From assembly GCF_000024945.1 (NCBI RefSeq), contig NC_013520.1, positions 2,068,143 to 2,132,142 on the forward strand: a stretch of 64,000 nt of DNA, in the 5' to 3' direction. Position numbers and translations under genes: made by a program. Under the pieces are notes generated by a model. The model was not told where the DNA came from, made no database searches, and worked only from the letters and a program-made list of their open reading frames with translations. Position 1 is the first letter of the stretch. Every line of letters starts with the position of its first letter. This document shows positions 23,361-31,829 of this stretch, piece after piece. The DNA is from Veillonella parvula DSM 2008. Its GTDB lineage: Bacteria > Bacillota > Negativicutes > Veillonellales > Veillonellaceae.

Positions 23361-24410
23361 ATATCGTAACGATAAATACTATTGCAACCGCACTTAATGA
23401 AGCAAGAAGTTACCTTGAACGAAATGTCGTTTCAATACTGTAAACAGTAAGTACTATTGCAACGGTCCGACTGCGAGCGGTCAGAAATCAATTTTAGGGG
23501 TTTCAATACCGTAAACGGTAAGCACTGTTGCAACAAAAACTAATTGATGCGTGAAGCTGGCTCAACTCCGATAAGTTTCAATACCGTAAACGGTAAGTAC
23601 TATTGCAACGAGAATTATTATGTGTGTTATCGCAGTTTATGAAGCGTTTCAATACCGTAAACGGTAAGCACTGTTGCAACTCTGCAGCATTTGGCCATAA
23701 AAATAAAGCTATTGGTTTACAGTTTCAATACCGTAAACGGTAAGTACTGTTGCAACTTGATGATGAAGGCGAATTCCATGAAGAAGGTGAAGAGTTTCAA
23801 TACCGTAAACGGTAAGCACTGTTGCAACTTGTATGTTACGATTATTTATTATAATGTTTATAAAGGAGGTTTCAATACCGTAAACGGTAAGCACTGTTGC
23901 AACTAGCCAGCTTGATAATATTAATAATATTGATCTTATTGGTTTCAATACCGTAAACGGTAAGCACTGTTGCAACTTAACATTTGATAATATTGTGCAC
24001 CGCCATCAATACAAGTTTCAATACCGTAAACGGTAAGCACTGTTGCAACCCTGTAAGTCACTATCATAAAGCACTAGGCGAATGGGTGTTTCAATACCGT
24101 AAACGGTAAGCACTGTTGCAACCACGACTTTAATAATTATAGTCGTGACTAATTTATAGAGTTTCAATACCGTAAACGGTAAGCACTGTTGCAACTTTGA
24201 TGTTCTGATTTAGTAATAATATTCATATAATGTTTCAATACCGTAAACGGTAAGCACTGTTGCAACCACGACTTTAATAATTATAGTCGTGACTAATTTA
24301 TAGAGTTTCAATACCGTAAACGGTAAGCACTGTTGCAACTTTGATGTTCTGATTTAGTAATAATATTCATATAATGTTTCAATACCGTAAACGGTAAGCA
24401 CTGTTGCAAC
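23361..24410 (-). CRISPR. CRISPR array 3 (same repeat family, most regular)
   Basis: Fourteen full 35-bp repeats start at 23429, 23500, 23575, 23646, 23722, 23794, 23869, 23942, 24015, 24088, 24161, 24232, 24305 and 24376; a degenerate one lies at 23361-23388. Most carry the AAGCACTG variant. Spacers are about 36-41 bp and none is split by the 105-bp element. The two newest repeat-spacer units are a tandem duplication. The old-end repeats are mutated. Regularity and a perfect leader suggest that this is the currently active array. Confidence 0.97.
24123..24410. repeat. 144-bp tandem duplication of two repeat-spacer units
   Basis: Spacers 24123-24160 and 24267-24304 are identical, as are 24196-24231 and 24340-24375. 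The first of these spacers contains an inverted repeat, CACGACT ... AGTCGTG. Confidence 0.9.
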
Positions 24411-24600
24411 AGCGTGTCTTAGAAAGCCAGTATTCATGTGGCTTAAAAATAGGTTTTGGCAAACCTCACACCGTAAACGGTCAAATTGTGCTCCCATTGC
24501 ATCTAAAATGTCGATGAGCATAGATAAATACTAGTGGTAAATGATTTTTCTAAGATTACAGTTATTATAAGGGTTTATAGATTTTACGTCAACAATTAAG
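24411..24600 (-). promoter_or_regulatory. Leader and promoter of array 3
   Basis: TTGACG (24587-24592), 17-bp spacer, TATAAT (24564-24569), leftward. ACCGTAAACGGT at 24470-24481 is again exactly 59 bp from the first repeat. Confidence 0.85.
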
Positions 24601-24852
24601 TTCATTTTCTTTTCATTTGAGTTTAAAGAAAAATATAATCAATCATCTACCCTTATTACCCTTAGTCTAAGACCATACCATAATATCCATGTCAATTCTT
24701 CTCATTTAATACCATATTTAGACAATTAAAATACTATCTACTATACCCAGATAAACAAGTAAAACTGTACAAAAAACTCTATCTATAAATTCAGATAAAG
24801 CCAATAATATATGAATATTAACTTTTTAACATTCATATATTTCTAGTGGAAA

Positions 24853-25623
24853 CTATTCTATAATTTCACACTTCACACCACCCATACCAAGTGCCGTTTT
24901 AATACCAAGTCCAGTAAATTGACTATAGTAACCCAACAGTGCCAAAATCCTTTGCAATTCTATATTTCTTTTAAATTGCATAACAATTTGACCTCGGAAT
25001 CCTCTTATATTTATGCCTTCAAGACTATAAATTCCCATACGTAGATTATAGTCTCGTATAAATACCCCCTTTTTAAGAGTATCTAAAAGGGAATCAGCAT
25101 CCATCATTCCAAAAGTACTAAAGTGATTCCATTGACGCAATAAATAGCGGTATATACGAAATGCTTCGGGGAAGATTGTATATTGCCGATCTACTTTAAA
25201 ACTTGTGGTACTCATGCACTGTAACTTAGTCTGAGAGTAGAATGCATCACTACTCCAGAACTTATGTATCAAAGCCTCATAGGAGGTTTCTTCCAAAATA
25301 GTTCTATCTTTAATATATAAATAACCTCGCTTTTGCTATAAGAAGATTTTCTCAGGCATTTCTAACGCAGGTCTTACTATACGATTAACTGCATCAGCTG
25401 TTACGGCTGAAAGACGCCATATATATTGTTTTTTATGTTTATCAAAGTAAATATATTGGCTATAAGGACGTAAACCAGTCTCATGTAATTGGCCTGCATA
25501 CTCTGTTCCCACAAGCTCCATTAGTACACCATGTAAAACACTACCTATGGACTGTACAATTTTGATAGATAGATCTGCAACTATAACCAACTCTATAGAC
25601 ATAATCTCTACATTATCAGACAA
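24853..25623 (-). pseudogene. cas6: cas6 interrupted by an in-frame amber stop
   Basis: The two halves of a Cas6 lie in the same frame: residues 1-95 (25623 to 25339), a TAG at 25336-25338, then the rest to 24853. Total length would be 256 residues, normal for Cas6. The first half has IGSVLHGVLMELVG, the Cas6 G-x-LHG motif; the second has GFRGQIVMQFKRN and the glycine-rich C-terminal GLGIKTALGMGGVKCEI. The reading frame between TAG and the next possible start (TTG near 25300) is open and protein-like (QKRGYLYIKDRT), so a single base change explains the break. No frameshift is needed. It sits beside array 4 and is not closely similar to the cas6 at the left edge. Confidence 0.85.
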
Positions 25624-25742
25624 TAAAATCCCTCCTTTCTATCTTACGCATATCTGAATATATAACACTCACAATCTATCGATTTCATTATATATTCATT
25701 TCTAATTAAAACCAATAGAAAAGACATCCGATTTATACAAAA

Positions 25743-25782
25743 AAGCCAGTATATTCACTAAAAAGAAGATACTGGCTATATT
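25743..25782. terminator. Hairpin terminator at the old end of array 4
   Basis: Arms AGCCAGTAT ... ATACTGGCT, flanked by A and T runs; it could stop array 4 transcription. Confidence 0.65.
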
Positions 25783-25809
25783 TTTGTACTTATATAAGTT
25801 TTTGATATA

Positions 25810-26240
25810 AGAACCGGCCCCGTAAGGGGATTATTTAATTTAACATTAGACATGAATTACTGCATATCATTAATGATGATTTCCATATGTTTCCGTCCCC
25901 AAATGAGGATTATTTAATTTAACACATGACGGATAAAGAATATAGAGAATTAGCCAAAGAGTACCTAGTCTCCGTCCCCTAATGAGGATCATTTTATTTA
26001 ATATTAGTGCAACAAAAGAAGCTATTGCTATAGGTCATATAGCTTGGTTTCCGTCTCCATCAGGGGATTATTTAATTTAACAAGCATTGAATATCTATGA
26101 TTTCACAGTGCAAACTCAATTAGTACGGTTTCCGTCCCCTAATGGGGATCATTTAATTTAACATTCGTGAAATGACGGGTGCAGATGAAGAAAGTTTACA
26201 AGTGAGTTTCCGTCCCCTAATGGGGATCATTTAATTTAAC
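25810..26240 (-). CRISPR. CRISPR array 4 (unrelated repeat family)
   Basis: Six 35-bp repeats start at 25810, 25889, 25968, 26047, 26128 and 26206. Plus-strand form begins GTTTCCGTCCCCTAATGGGG and ends TTTAATTTAAC; leftward transcripts would carry a GGAAAC-type tag and a CCCC...GGGG stem, as cut by Cas6. Repeats toward 25810 are increasingly mutated, so the leader is at the right (26241 on). Apart from the broken cas6 beside it, no other effector gene in the window belongs clearly to this array, so it is an orphan or works in trans. Confidence 0.95.
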
Positions 26241-26420
26241 CCTGTCTTTGAAACAACAGGTATTTACTGGTTCTAAAATGCCAAAAACGGCGGAGATTGT
26301 AAATCTACCCCAAAAGGCACTTTAGCGAGCTAAAATAATGCCGTTTAACCGCGCCACTATCACAACGGCGCAGATTTAGTTTTCCAAAGATTAAATCTAG
26401 GTCTATTATAGCACATCACT
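26241..26420 (-). promoter_or_regulatory. Leader region of array 4
   Basis: An AT-rich stretch flanking the most conserved repeat, with an inverted repeat (AACGGC near 26286 and GCCGTT near 26340). Unrelated in sequence to leaders 1-3. No clear promoter assigned. Confidence 0.5.
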
Positions 26421-26437
26421 AGCATTAGTGAAAAACA

Positions 26438-26473
26438 TATGAAAATAGAGCCACCTTATATAAGGTAGCTCTA
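26438..26473. terminator. Terminator downstream of the 202-aa gene
   Basis: Hairpin AGAGCCACCTTAT ... ATAAGGTAGCTCT with flanking A/T-rich runs. Confidence 0.65.
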
Positions 26474-26603
26474 TTGAGATGCCATATGTAACTTATTTTC
26501 AATAGTTCATCTGCTCCAGCAGTTTCTTCTTTTTCTTATACGCCTATCCTCCTTTCCCAGATTTCTCTCCACCCTCCTACTTGTACTTTCACCGTCCAAC
26601 GAA

Positions 26604-27212
26604 TTATCTCGTTAGGTCTCTCCAGGCGATAAATAGTTCGGCCACGACTTGAGGGTTTTGGCTGAGTTTGATGCGGGCTAGCATTTTACGCACGTAGTTG
26701 CAGTGTTCTAGCATCGCTTCATTCAGTTTGTGTTTGACATGACGCGGGGATTGGTACACCAAGATCGGTGCAAAGTCCGCCACATGAATATAGCTCGTAT
26801 CCGGTTCCGGACCTTCCGTAACGATATATTCATAGGGTATAGCCACGTTAAAGAGGCCGTACACCACGTCCTTGCCGATAGGGCGGCGACATTTAATATG
26901 AGCAAAGGTTAAATGCGGACCATAGGTTTTAGGCGCGGTATAGCTGCTGCGTCGACCATCGCTGGTCATGATGTAATTGGGTCTCAGCCCTTCCTGCATC
27001 GCCAGCTCTCGCGTAATCGTTCGCATCGGCAGATGGACCATTTCTTCGCGTCCATCCACAAAATAACACTTCGTACTGTCCCCACCACTAGGTTGATAGG
27101 TAGGAATAAAACAAACAATGTGATTCTTTGGATTCGTGTAGATCAAATCCAAATCTTCTCCTTTAGATAGCCGAGCGGCCATCAAATCTGTTAGTTTATC
27201 ATCTATTGCCAT
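26604..27212 (-). CDS. Uncharacterised 202-aa protein (possibly ComK-like)
   Basis: I do not recognise this gene with confidence. It starts at ATG 27212 after GGAGAGGATTCC. Visible features are a Cys-containing N-terminal beta-like region (HIVCFIPTYQPSGGDSTKCY), a central DGRRSSYTAPKTYG near residue 85, KCRRPIGKDVVYGLFNVAIP near 108 and a helical C-terminus. The order of a GSSY/GR-like motif followed by a P-I-hydrophobic segment recalls the competence regulator ComK, but the similarity is faint. The base composition is clearly more GC-rich than that of the CRISPR island. The next gene upstream on the same strand is a sigma-like factor, so a regulatory pairing is conceivable. Confidence 0.4.
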   Translation of the reverse strand: MAIDDKLTDLMAARLSKGEDLDLIYTNPKNHIVCFIPTYQPSGGDSTKCYFVDGREEMVHLPMRTITRELAMQEGLRPNYIMTSDGRRSSYTAPKTYGPHLTFAHIKCRRPIGKDVVYGLFNVAIPYEYIVTEGPEPDTSYIHVADFAPILVYQSPRHVKHKLNEAMLEHCNYVRKMLARIKLSQNPQVVAELFIAWRDLTR

Positions 27213-27531
27213 GGAATCCTCTCCAATCTAATCAGGAACATTCCTTTCAACAATACAATGAACACGTGTTCTGTGAAAGCAGATTAGCATGCTTTAATCT
27301 GCTGCTGACTTAATTGTATATCAGCCTGTATAATTTGTAAATATATATACAAAACTATAGAAATTTATGTATATTTAAAGACTTTATGATCTTGTAAAAG
27401 TTAAATATACCTTGATGTGTCATTATTTTCTCATTTAAATTGAGAATTGCATATTTTATGTATATTTGTTAATCGAGATTAAAAGAAATATGCAATATAT
27501 AGGATATAAATAAGAAATTAAATTATAATAA
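27213..27531. other. AT-rich intergenic region
   Basis: About 320 bases with long A/T runs between the 202-aa gene and the sigma-like gene. It should contain the promoter of the former. I see no ORF with an SD and no hairpin of note. Confidence 0.4.
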
Positions 27532-28398
27532 CTAATGCACACGTAAGACTTCAAAGTCCGTACTCAAATATCTACGCAGCTTTCGAATAGCTCGTTCGTG
27601 GCGCCGTTGGATGGCTTGGCGGCTGCAGTTCAACTCTTCACTAACCGATACCAAGCTTTGACACTCACCATAGACACGGCGCAGCAGGTCCCGTTGATCA
27701 GGAGATAGTCTGCCTAAAGCCCATACGAGGCGGGCTCGCAGCCTATGCTCTTCGTCGGCACTCATTACCATATCCGCCACATTCTCGCCAGATGCGAAGA
27801 TATCCATACCAAAGGCGACTTCTCCATCATCGGTGGTGCGATCTGGGATGTGAATTTCACGGCGATAACGCAATCGCTCCCGCTTCCAGTACCTCATGTA
27901 ACCGTACATGATGCCAGCTTTCACAAAGCCTGGAAACGGTACGGGCCCTTCCAAATCAAAGCTATAAATCGATTCTATGAGGATGGCCCAAAGATAGCTC
28001 TCTACGTCCTCGCGGAACTCACGGTTTCCCATGCGATTAGTATAGTGCAAGATGAGCGGTCGATACCTGCGACAGAGCTCGATTTGTGCCGCATCATGAC
28101 GAAGCTCATCAACGGACCACGGCTGATACCCTACCGTCTGAATCCTCATATTTGGCTTTTGACAAATGGACACGAGACTCTTGTCCGACAAGGACGATAA
28201 GACTTGATGACCATAGACGAGGGTCTGTAATTTCAGTTTCTCTGGAATACTTCGGCTAGACTCATCAGCTTTCGATAATAAAGAATGAGATGGTAATGCC
28301 TGTGTTTCTAATTTTTCTGACTGATAGTTGTCATGTTGTAAGTTTGCAGTTTTAATACATGTTCTTTGTACTAAAGGTTCTTCGTTTGTGTATAACAT
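27532..28398 (-). CDS. Sigma-70 family factor (sigma2/sigma4, ECF-like)
   Basis: A 288-residue protein from ATG 28398, which follows GGAAAGGGGATTT; an earlier GTG at 28488 lacks an SD. The first ~105 residues are low-complexity and not conserved-looking. Region 2 follows (LCRRYRPLILHYTNRMGNRE, then EDVESYLWAILIESIYSFD). Region 4 is at the C-terminus: LSPDQRDLLRRVYGECQSLV, then VSEELNCSRQAIQRRHERAI, a clear helix-turn-helix. The factor probably directs RNA polymerase to a special regulon. In naturally transformable Negativicutes a competence or stress sigma factor would fit, but nothing here shows its regulon. Confidence 0.75.
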   Translation of the reverse strand: MLYTNEEPLVQRTCIKTANLQHDNYQSEKLETQALPSHSLLSKADESSRSIPEKLKLQTLVYGHQVLSSLSDKSLVSICQKPNMRIQTVGYQPWSVDELRHDAAQIELCRRYRPLILHYTNRMGNREFREDVESYLWAILIESIYSFDLEGPVPFPGFVKAGIMYGYMRYWKRERLRYRREIHIPDRTTDDGEVAFGMDIFASGENVADMVMSADEEHRLRARLVWALGRLSPDQRDLLRRVYGECQSLVSVSEELNCSRQAIQRRHERAIRKLRRYLSTDFEVLRVH

Positions 28399-28580
28399 AA
28401 ATCCCCTTTCCTGCCATGGCATAGCGCTTATGTACACAATACCGCGGAAAGAGTGTTTTGACAAATCCGCAATTCCTTGGAATTTCACTATATTTTGTTA
28501 TATTTGAGTCTTTATTTCTATCCAAAGTACAACATAAGTATGCGATTAAAAGGGTAATTGCTGAAAATATATAATTACTA

Positions 28581-28619
28581 AAAATGACACCACATATGTA
28601 ATGTGGTGTCATTTTTTAG
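28581..28619. terminator. Bidirectional hairpin terminator
   Basis: A perfect hairpin ATGACACCACAT ATGTA ATGTGGTGTCAT, with A run before and T run after. Confidence 0.8.
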
Positions 28620-28691
28620 AGGAAATATATACTATCATTGGGTAATAGTATTCAATCTTTAAGTAATAGTATTCAATCTGAAATTGTCTGA

Positions 28692-29756
28692 TTAAATCGC
28701 AATACACGCGGCTTGAACAAAGTCGTTTAGCTGCGGTTTTACATGATTATAATATACATCAGCACCATAGCCGCGCACGATGTCGCCCCAGTATTTATAT
28801 ACATAGCGGTACCAGAAATGGAACATACTGTTCGTGAAATGGTAATCCGCGTACTTCGCGTTCCCACGACTACTTGCCTGAATGCGACCTACGAGCCCCA
28901 TGGACATAAGATCGTTCAAACGAGATGTGAACGTGCCACTTTTAATTTGGCTTTCTTGTAAAAGCTCCACATAGTACGGTCTTTCCAAGCTAGCAAGACC
29001 CGTTAAAATGGCATTGGCACCCGTTATATTTTTCATATCTCGATGCAAGATATACTGTGTTTCTTCAAAGAGAGCTCCCGTTACTGAGAAGAACAAGTTA
29101 ATAATATTCGTATCGATGCTTTCACCATTATCAAAGTATTGCACATAGGCAGGTAACCCACCTGTTACGGCAAAGACGGTGCGCAAATCGTCCTTTGCAT
29201 AGTGAAGGCCCAAGGATTTCATATCCACCAAGGAAAATGGTTTCACCTCAAGATATTCGGACACGAAAGGTCCGATAAGGCTGCGATTGCCAATGATGCG
29301 ACCATCGAGCTGTTCCATGCCATTCGCCATCAAAATGATGTTCAAACGACTCGTATCTTTATAAGTATCTAATAAATCGCGCAAGTGAATGGGAAACTGA
29401 GGAACTGCTTCCACTAAAGATGGATAATCATCAATCACCACAGTTTGAGGTGTTTTCACACTGCTTTCAAAAAGCCTTACAAAGGCCTGCTGCAAACTCT
29501 CTACAGGCTCGAATGTATCTTGAGCATCAGCAGGAACAAAACGTGCCTCAAGAGCTCTATTTATATCAGCCACATGGACTGATTCATTAGCCATGCGCCC
29601 CGCCAAGTATACCGCCTTATGACGGCGTACAAGCTGCGAAGCCACATAGGATTTACCACTGCGATGAGGGCCATATACAACACATAAACTCATTCGGCCC
29701 AATGCAATACGGGACTGGATACTCTCTATAATCTCAGCACGTCCCACAAAATTCAT
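28692..29756 (-). CDS. AAA ATPase, archaeal-type ATPase family, C-terminally shortened
   Basis: A 354-residue P-loop protein. Walker A is VVYGPHRSGKSYVASQLV near residue 30 and Walker B is TVVIDDYPSLVEA near 125. A sensor-like ILMANGMEQLDG follows near 160 and a winged-helix part near 255 (YYVELLQESQIKSGTFTSRL). Members usually continue with a DUF234 nuclease-like domain (total about 450). Here the protein stops soon after FHFWYRYVYKYWGD, at NDFVQAACIAI. No obvious continuation is visible in the next bases. The role is unknown; such ATPases are often linked to mobile elements or defence. SD GAGGTGAGTAT precedes ATG 29756. Confidence 0.75.
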   Translation of the reverse strand: MNFVGRAEIIESIQSRIALGRMSLCVVYGPHRSGKSYVASQLVRRHKAVYLAGRMANESVHVADINRALEARFVPADAQDTFEPVESLQQAFVRLFESSVKTPQTVVIDDYPSLVEAVPQFPIHLRDLLDTYKDTSRLNIILMANGMEQLDGRIIGNRSLIGPFVSEYLEVKPFSLVDMKSLGLHYAKDDLRTVFAVTGGLPAYVQYFDNGESIDTNIINLFFSVTGALFEETQYILHRDMKNITGANAILTGLASLERPYYVELLQESQIKSGTFTSRLNDLMSMGLVGRIQASSRGNAKYADYHFTNSMFHFWYRYVYKYWGDIVRGYGADVYYNHVKPQLNDFVQAACIAI

Positions 29757-30191
29757 ATACTCACCTCCAACTATTTACGGAAATTATTATATCATAATTT
29801 TAAATCATTATTAAACTTTTTTTCATATAGTTAACATAGCTTTTTATTATGTTAATTTTTTTACCCATCAAATCAGAGCTTTCATGTGATACGTATTTCC
29901 TTACTATCATAAAAGGCCTTATGATTACGTTATTCCCAGATATGTTTGATATCAACATATCCTATAAGGCATGGTTATATAAGTTATACATTATAAGATA
30001 TACATATTAAACTATATATTTTATATTTTAATCTATATATATTAAAAATGACGTGCTTACCAAAAGGTATAGCACGTCATTTGCATATAAAGTATATTAA
30101 ATTGTTACTGAATGTTCTTATACTAAACTTCTTAATAGTAAATATCTAATTCGTAAATTTCTGATTACAAAATCTAATATTCCTAAATATC
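29757..30191. other. AT-rich intergenic region with one hairpin
   Basis: 435 bases, mostly A/T. A terminator-like hairpin (AAATGACGTGCT ... AGCACGTCATTT) lies at 30045-30085. Nothing else is supported. Confidence 0.5.
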
Positions 30192-31340
30192 TTATGGATC
30201 AATTTGCGTTTGCATTTTCATCAATAAGATGCGCTTAACCGATTCGTTGAGGCGTTCATTCGAAATCGTTCCATCCGCCACCGCCTGGGTCAGCGCACGA
30301 TAGACTTCATCGATATGAATCGTATCCGCATCAACAAGGATGAGATCACTGCCCGCCAAGATAGAGGCCACAGCGTAATCGCCTATCTTTTGATTGGATT
30401 GCAACGCACCCACATCGATACGGTCTGTCATAACGATACCTTTATAGCCAAGCTCCTTGCGAAGCCAACCGTCAATAATCGGCTTAGAGGAGCTCGCCAA
30501 GTGTTCGTTATCGATAGCAGGAATCTGGATGTGACTCATCACAAGCATATAGCTATTCGCCGTCGTCTGCGCAATGAGACGTTTAAAGACGGCTACATCA
30601 TTATTGCTGAGATACGCTTTCGCCTCATTAGCAGATCCAAAGGACGCATCCCCTAAGGTCACCGCCGGAAAGTAGTTATAAGCGAACCACATATGATTAA
30701 TTTGGTAACGCTCCACCATGGCAAGGTTTATATGGCCTGCCCACGTGGGATCGGATGTATAAGACATATTAGGTACACCAAGATTAGCATTAGGCCCAAT
30801 AACTAGGTTAAAACCCATATCCCGCATTTCAATAGCAGATCGCGTGGCCAAGTTGATGATACGATCCATAGGCAATTGCCCCCACCGATTGGGCTTCGGC
30901 AACCGCAAGAAACTTTCATTCCCATGCAATATGCGATCACGATGTACCCCGATATAGGGTGTCACCATGCTAGAGGTTATCGCCGTTTGCATAATATCGC
31001 TGGTGAAAGTTTTCACTTGGTTCTTATTAATAAGATTTTCATTCGTTAGCATAACGCCACTGACACGGTATTTTCGGATCACATCCTTTTGGGATTGTCC
31101 TATCGTACTGCCATGAAGGCTGATCATCATCAGCTGCCCCACCTTATCCTCTTGAGACATGGCCGCAATCCAAGTGTCCACCTTTTCAGACACCGGCTTG
31201 TTGGACTCCATGACGGCACGGTACGATACGGTTCGTACCGTTTCTTGTTCTGCCTGACTCTCATGTTGGCATCCAGTTGTACCAACGACAGCAACTAATA
31301 AGGCAAGGCCACTCAGGACCCGCCGAAAAAACTGGTTCAT
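30192..31340 (-). CDS. GH3-family lipoprotein (NagZ-like), probably altered catalysis
   Basis: The 382 residues start with a lipoprotein signal peptide (LALLVAVVGTTGCQHES; Cys 24). The GH3 barrel is clear: KVGQLMMISLHGS near residue 65, YRVSGVMLTNENL, MRDMGFNLVIGPNANL and GYKGIVMTDRIDVGAL near residue 300, which keeps the catalytic Asp of GVVVTD-type motifs. The usual KHFPGHG-D motif that provides the acid/base His is replaced by YNYFPAVTLGDASFG near residue 220. Typical NagZ removes GlcNAc from peptidoglycan fragments; this one may be inactive or changed in specificity, and it is anchored outside the cytoplasm. SD AGGAGAG precedes ATG 31340. Confidence 0.8.
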   Translation of the reverse strand: MNQFFRRVLSGLALLVAVVGTTGCQHESQAEQETVRTVSYRAVMESNKPVSEKVDTWIAAMSQEDKVGQLMMISLHGSTIGQSQKDVIRKYRVSGVMLTNENLINKNQVKTFTSDIMQTAITSSMVTPYIGVHRDRILHGNESFLRLPKPNRWGQLPMDRIINLATRSAIEMRDMGFNLVIGPNANLGVPNMSYTSDPTWAGHINLAMVERYQINHMWFAYNYFPAVTLGDASFGSANEAKAYLSNNDVAVFKRLIAQTTANSYMLVMSHIQIPAIDNEHLASSSKPIIDGWLRKELGYKGIVMTDRIDVGALQSNQKIGDYAVASILAGSDLILVDADTIHIDEVYRALTQAVADGTISNERLNESVKRILLMKMQTQIDP

Positions 31341-31567
31341 CTCTCCTAAAAGCTCCTTAATGCTTACGCAATATTATGAATATTATGGGCTTTCTATGTT
31401 GCTCTCCCAATGCAACACCCATAAGTCCCCTCTTGATCCGTACAGTATATTTTTATATTATACACTAAATGATTCATCTTTTCCTCATAATAAAATAATT
31501 TTTTTATACTGGATTATTATAATAAAGTTATACAGTAAAAATATGTGAATTTTGAATAATTATATAA

Positions 31568-31655
31568 AAAAATCCTACGAATCGTTTAAAAAGTGACCGC
31601 ACTGTAACAAAAGGCTACGTGAGTATCAAGTCACTCATGACCCGTAGGATTTTCT
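31568..31655. terminator. Large hairpin between hydrogenase and GH3 genes
   Basis: Outer arms AATCCTACG ... CGTAGGATT with A/T runs on both sides; the inner part AGTGAC ... GTCACT forms a second arm. Confidence 0.65.
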
Positions 31656-31752
31656 ATTTTATGTTGTTATACCCTAAATAGCTAACGCTACTATGAGTAT
31701 ATAAACATTTGATTACTTTATAACAGCCTGCTGTTTGAGTAATCGACTATTA

Positions 31753-31809
31753 TTAACCTTTAAATTTTTCTTTGTTTACTGGCATGTCGTCAACACCAAC
31801 TTGCACCAT
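31753..31809 (-). pseudogene. 18-codon fragment resembling a hydrogenase C-terminus
   Basis: An open stretch encoding MVQVGVDDMPVNKEKFKG directly downstream of the hydrogenase gene. Its ending EKFKG echoes the hydrogenase end SPKFKG, and the flanking DNA is duplicated too (compare 31741-31770 with 31816-31845). No SD. It may be the remnant of a duplicated or deleted neighbour. Confidence 0.35.
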
Positions 31810-31829
31810 ATTTAAGCAATCGGCTATCA

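Noticed and set aside
23691..23975. Open frames on both strands through CRISPR array 3 with repeated FNTVNGK-type peptides
   Set aside because: They are translations of the 35-bp repeats; the period of repeat plus spacer happens to stay open. No SD and no conservation in spacers.
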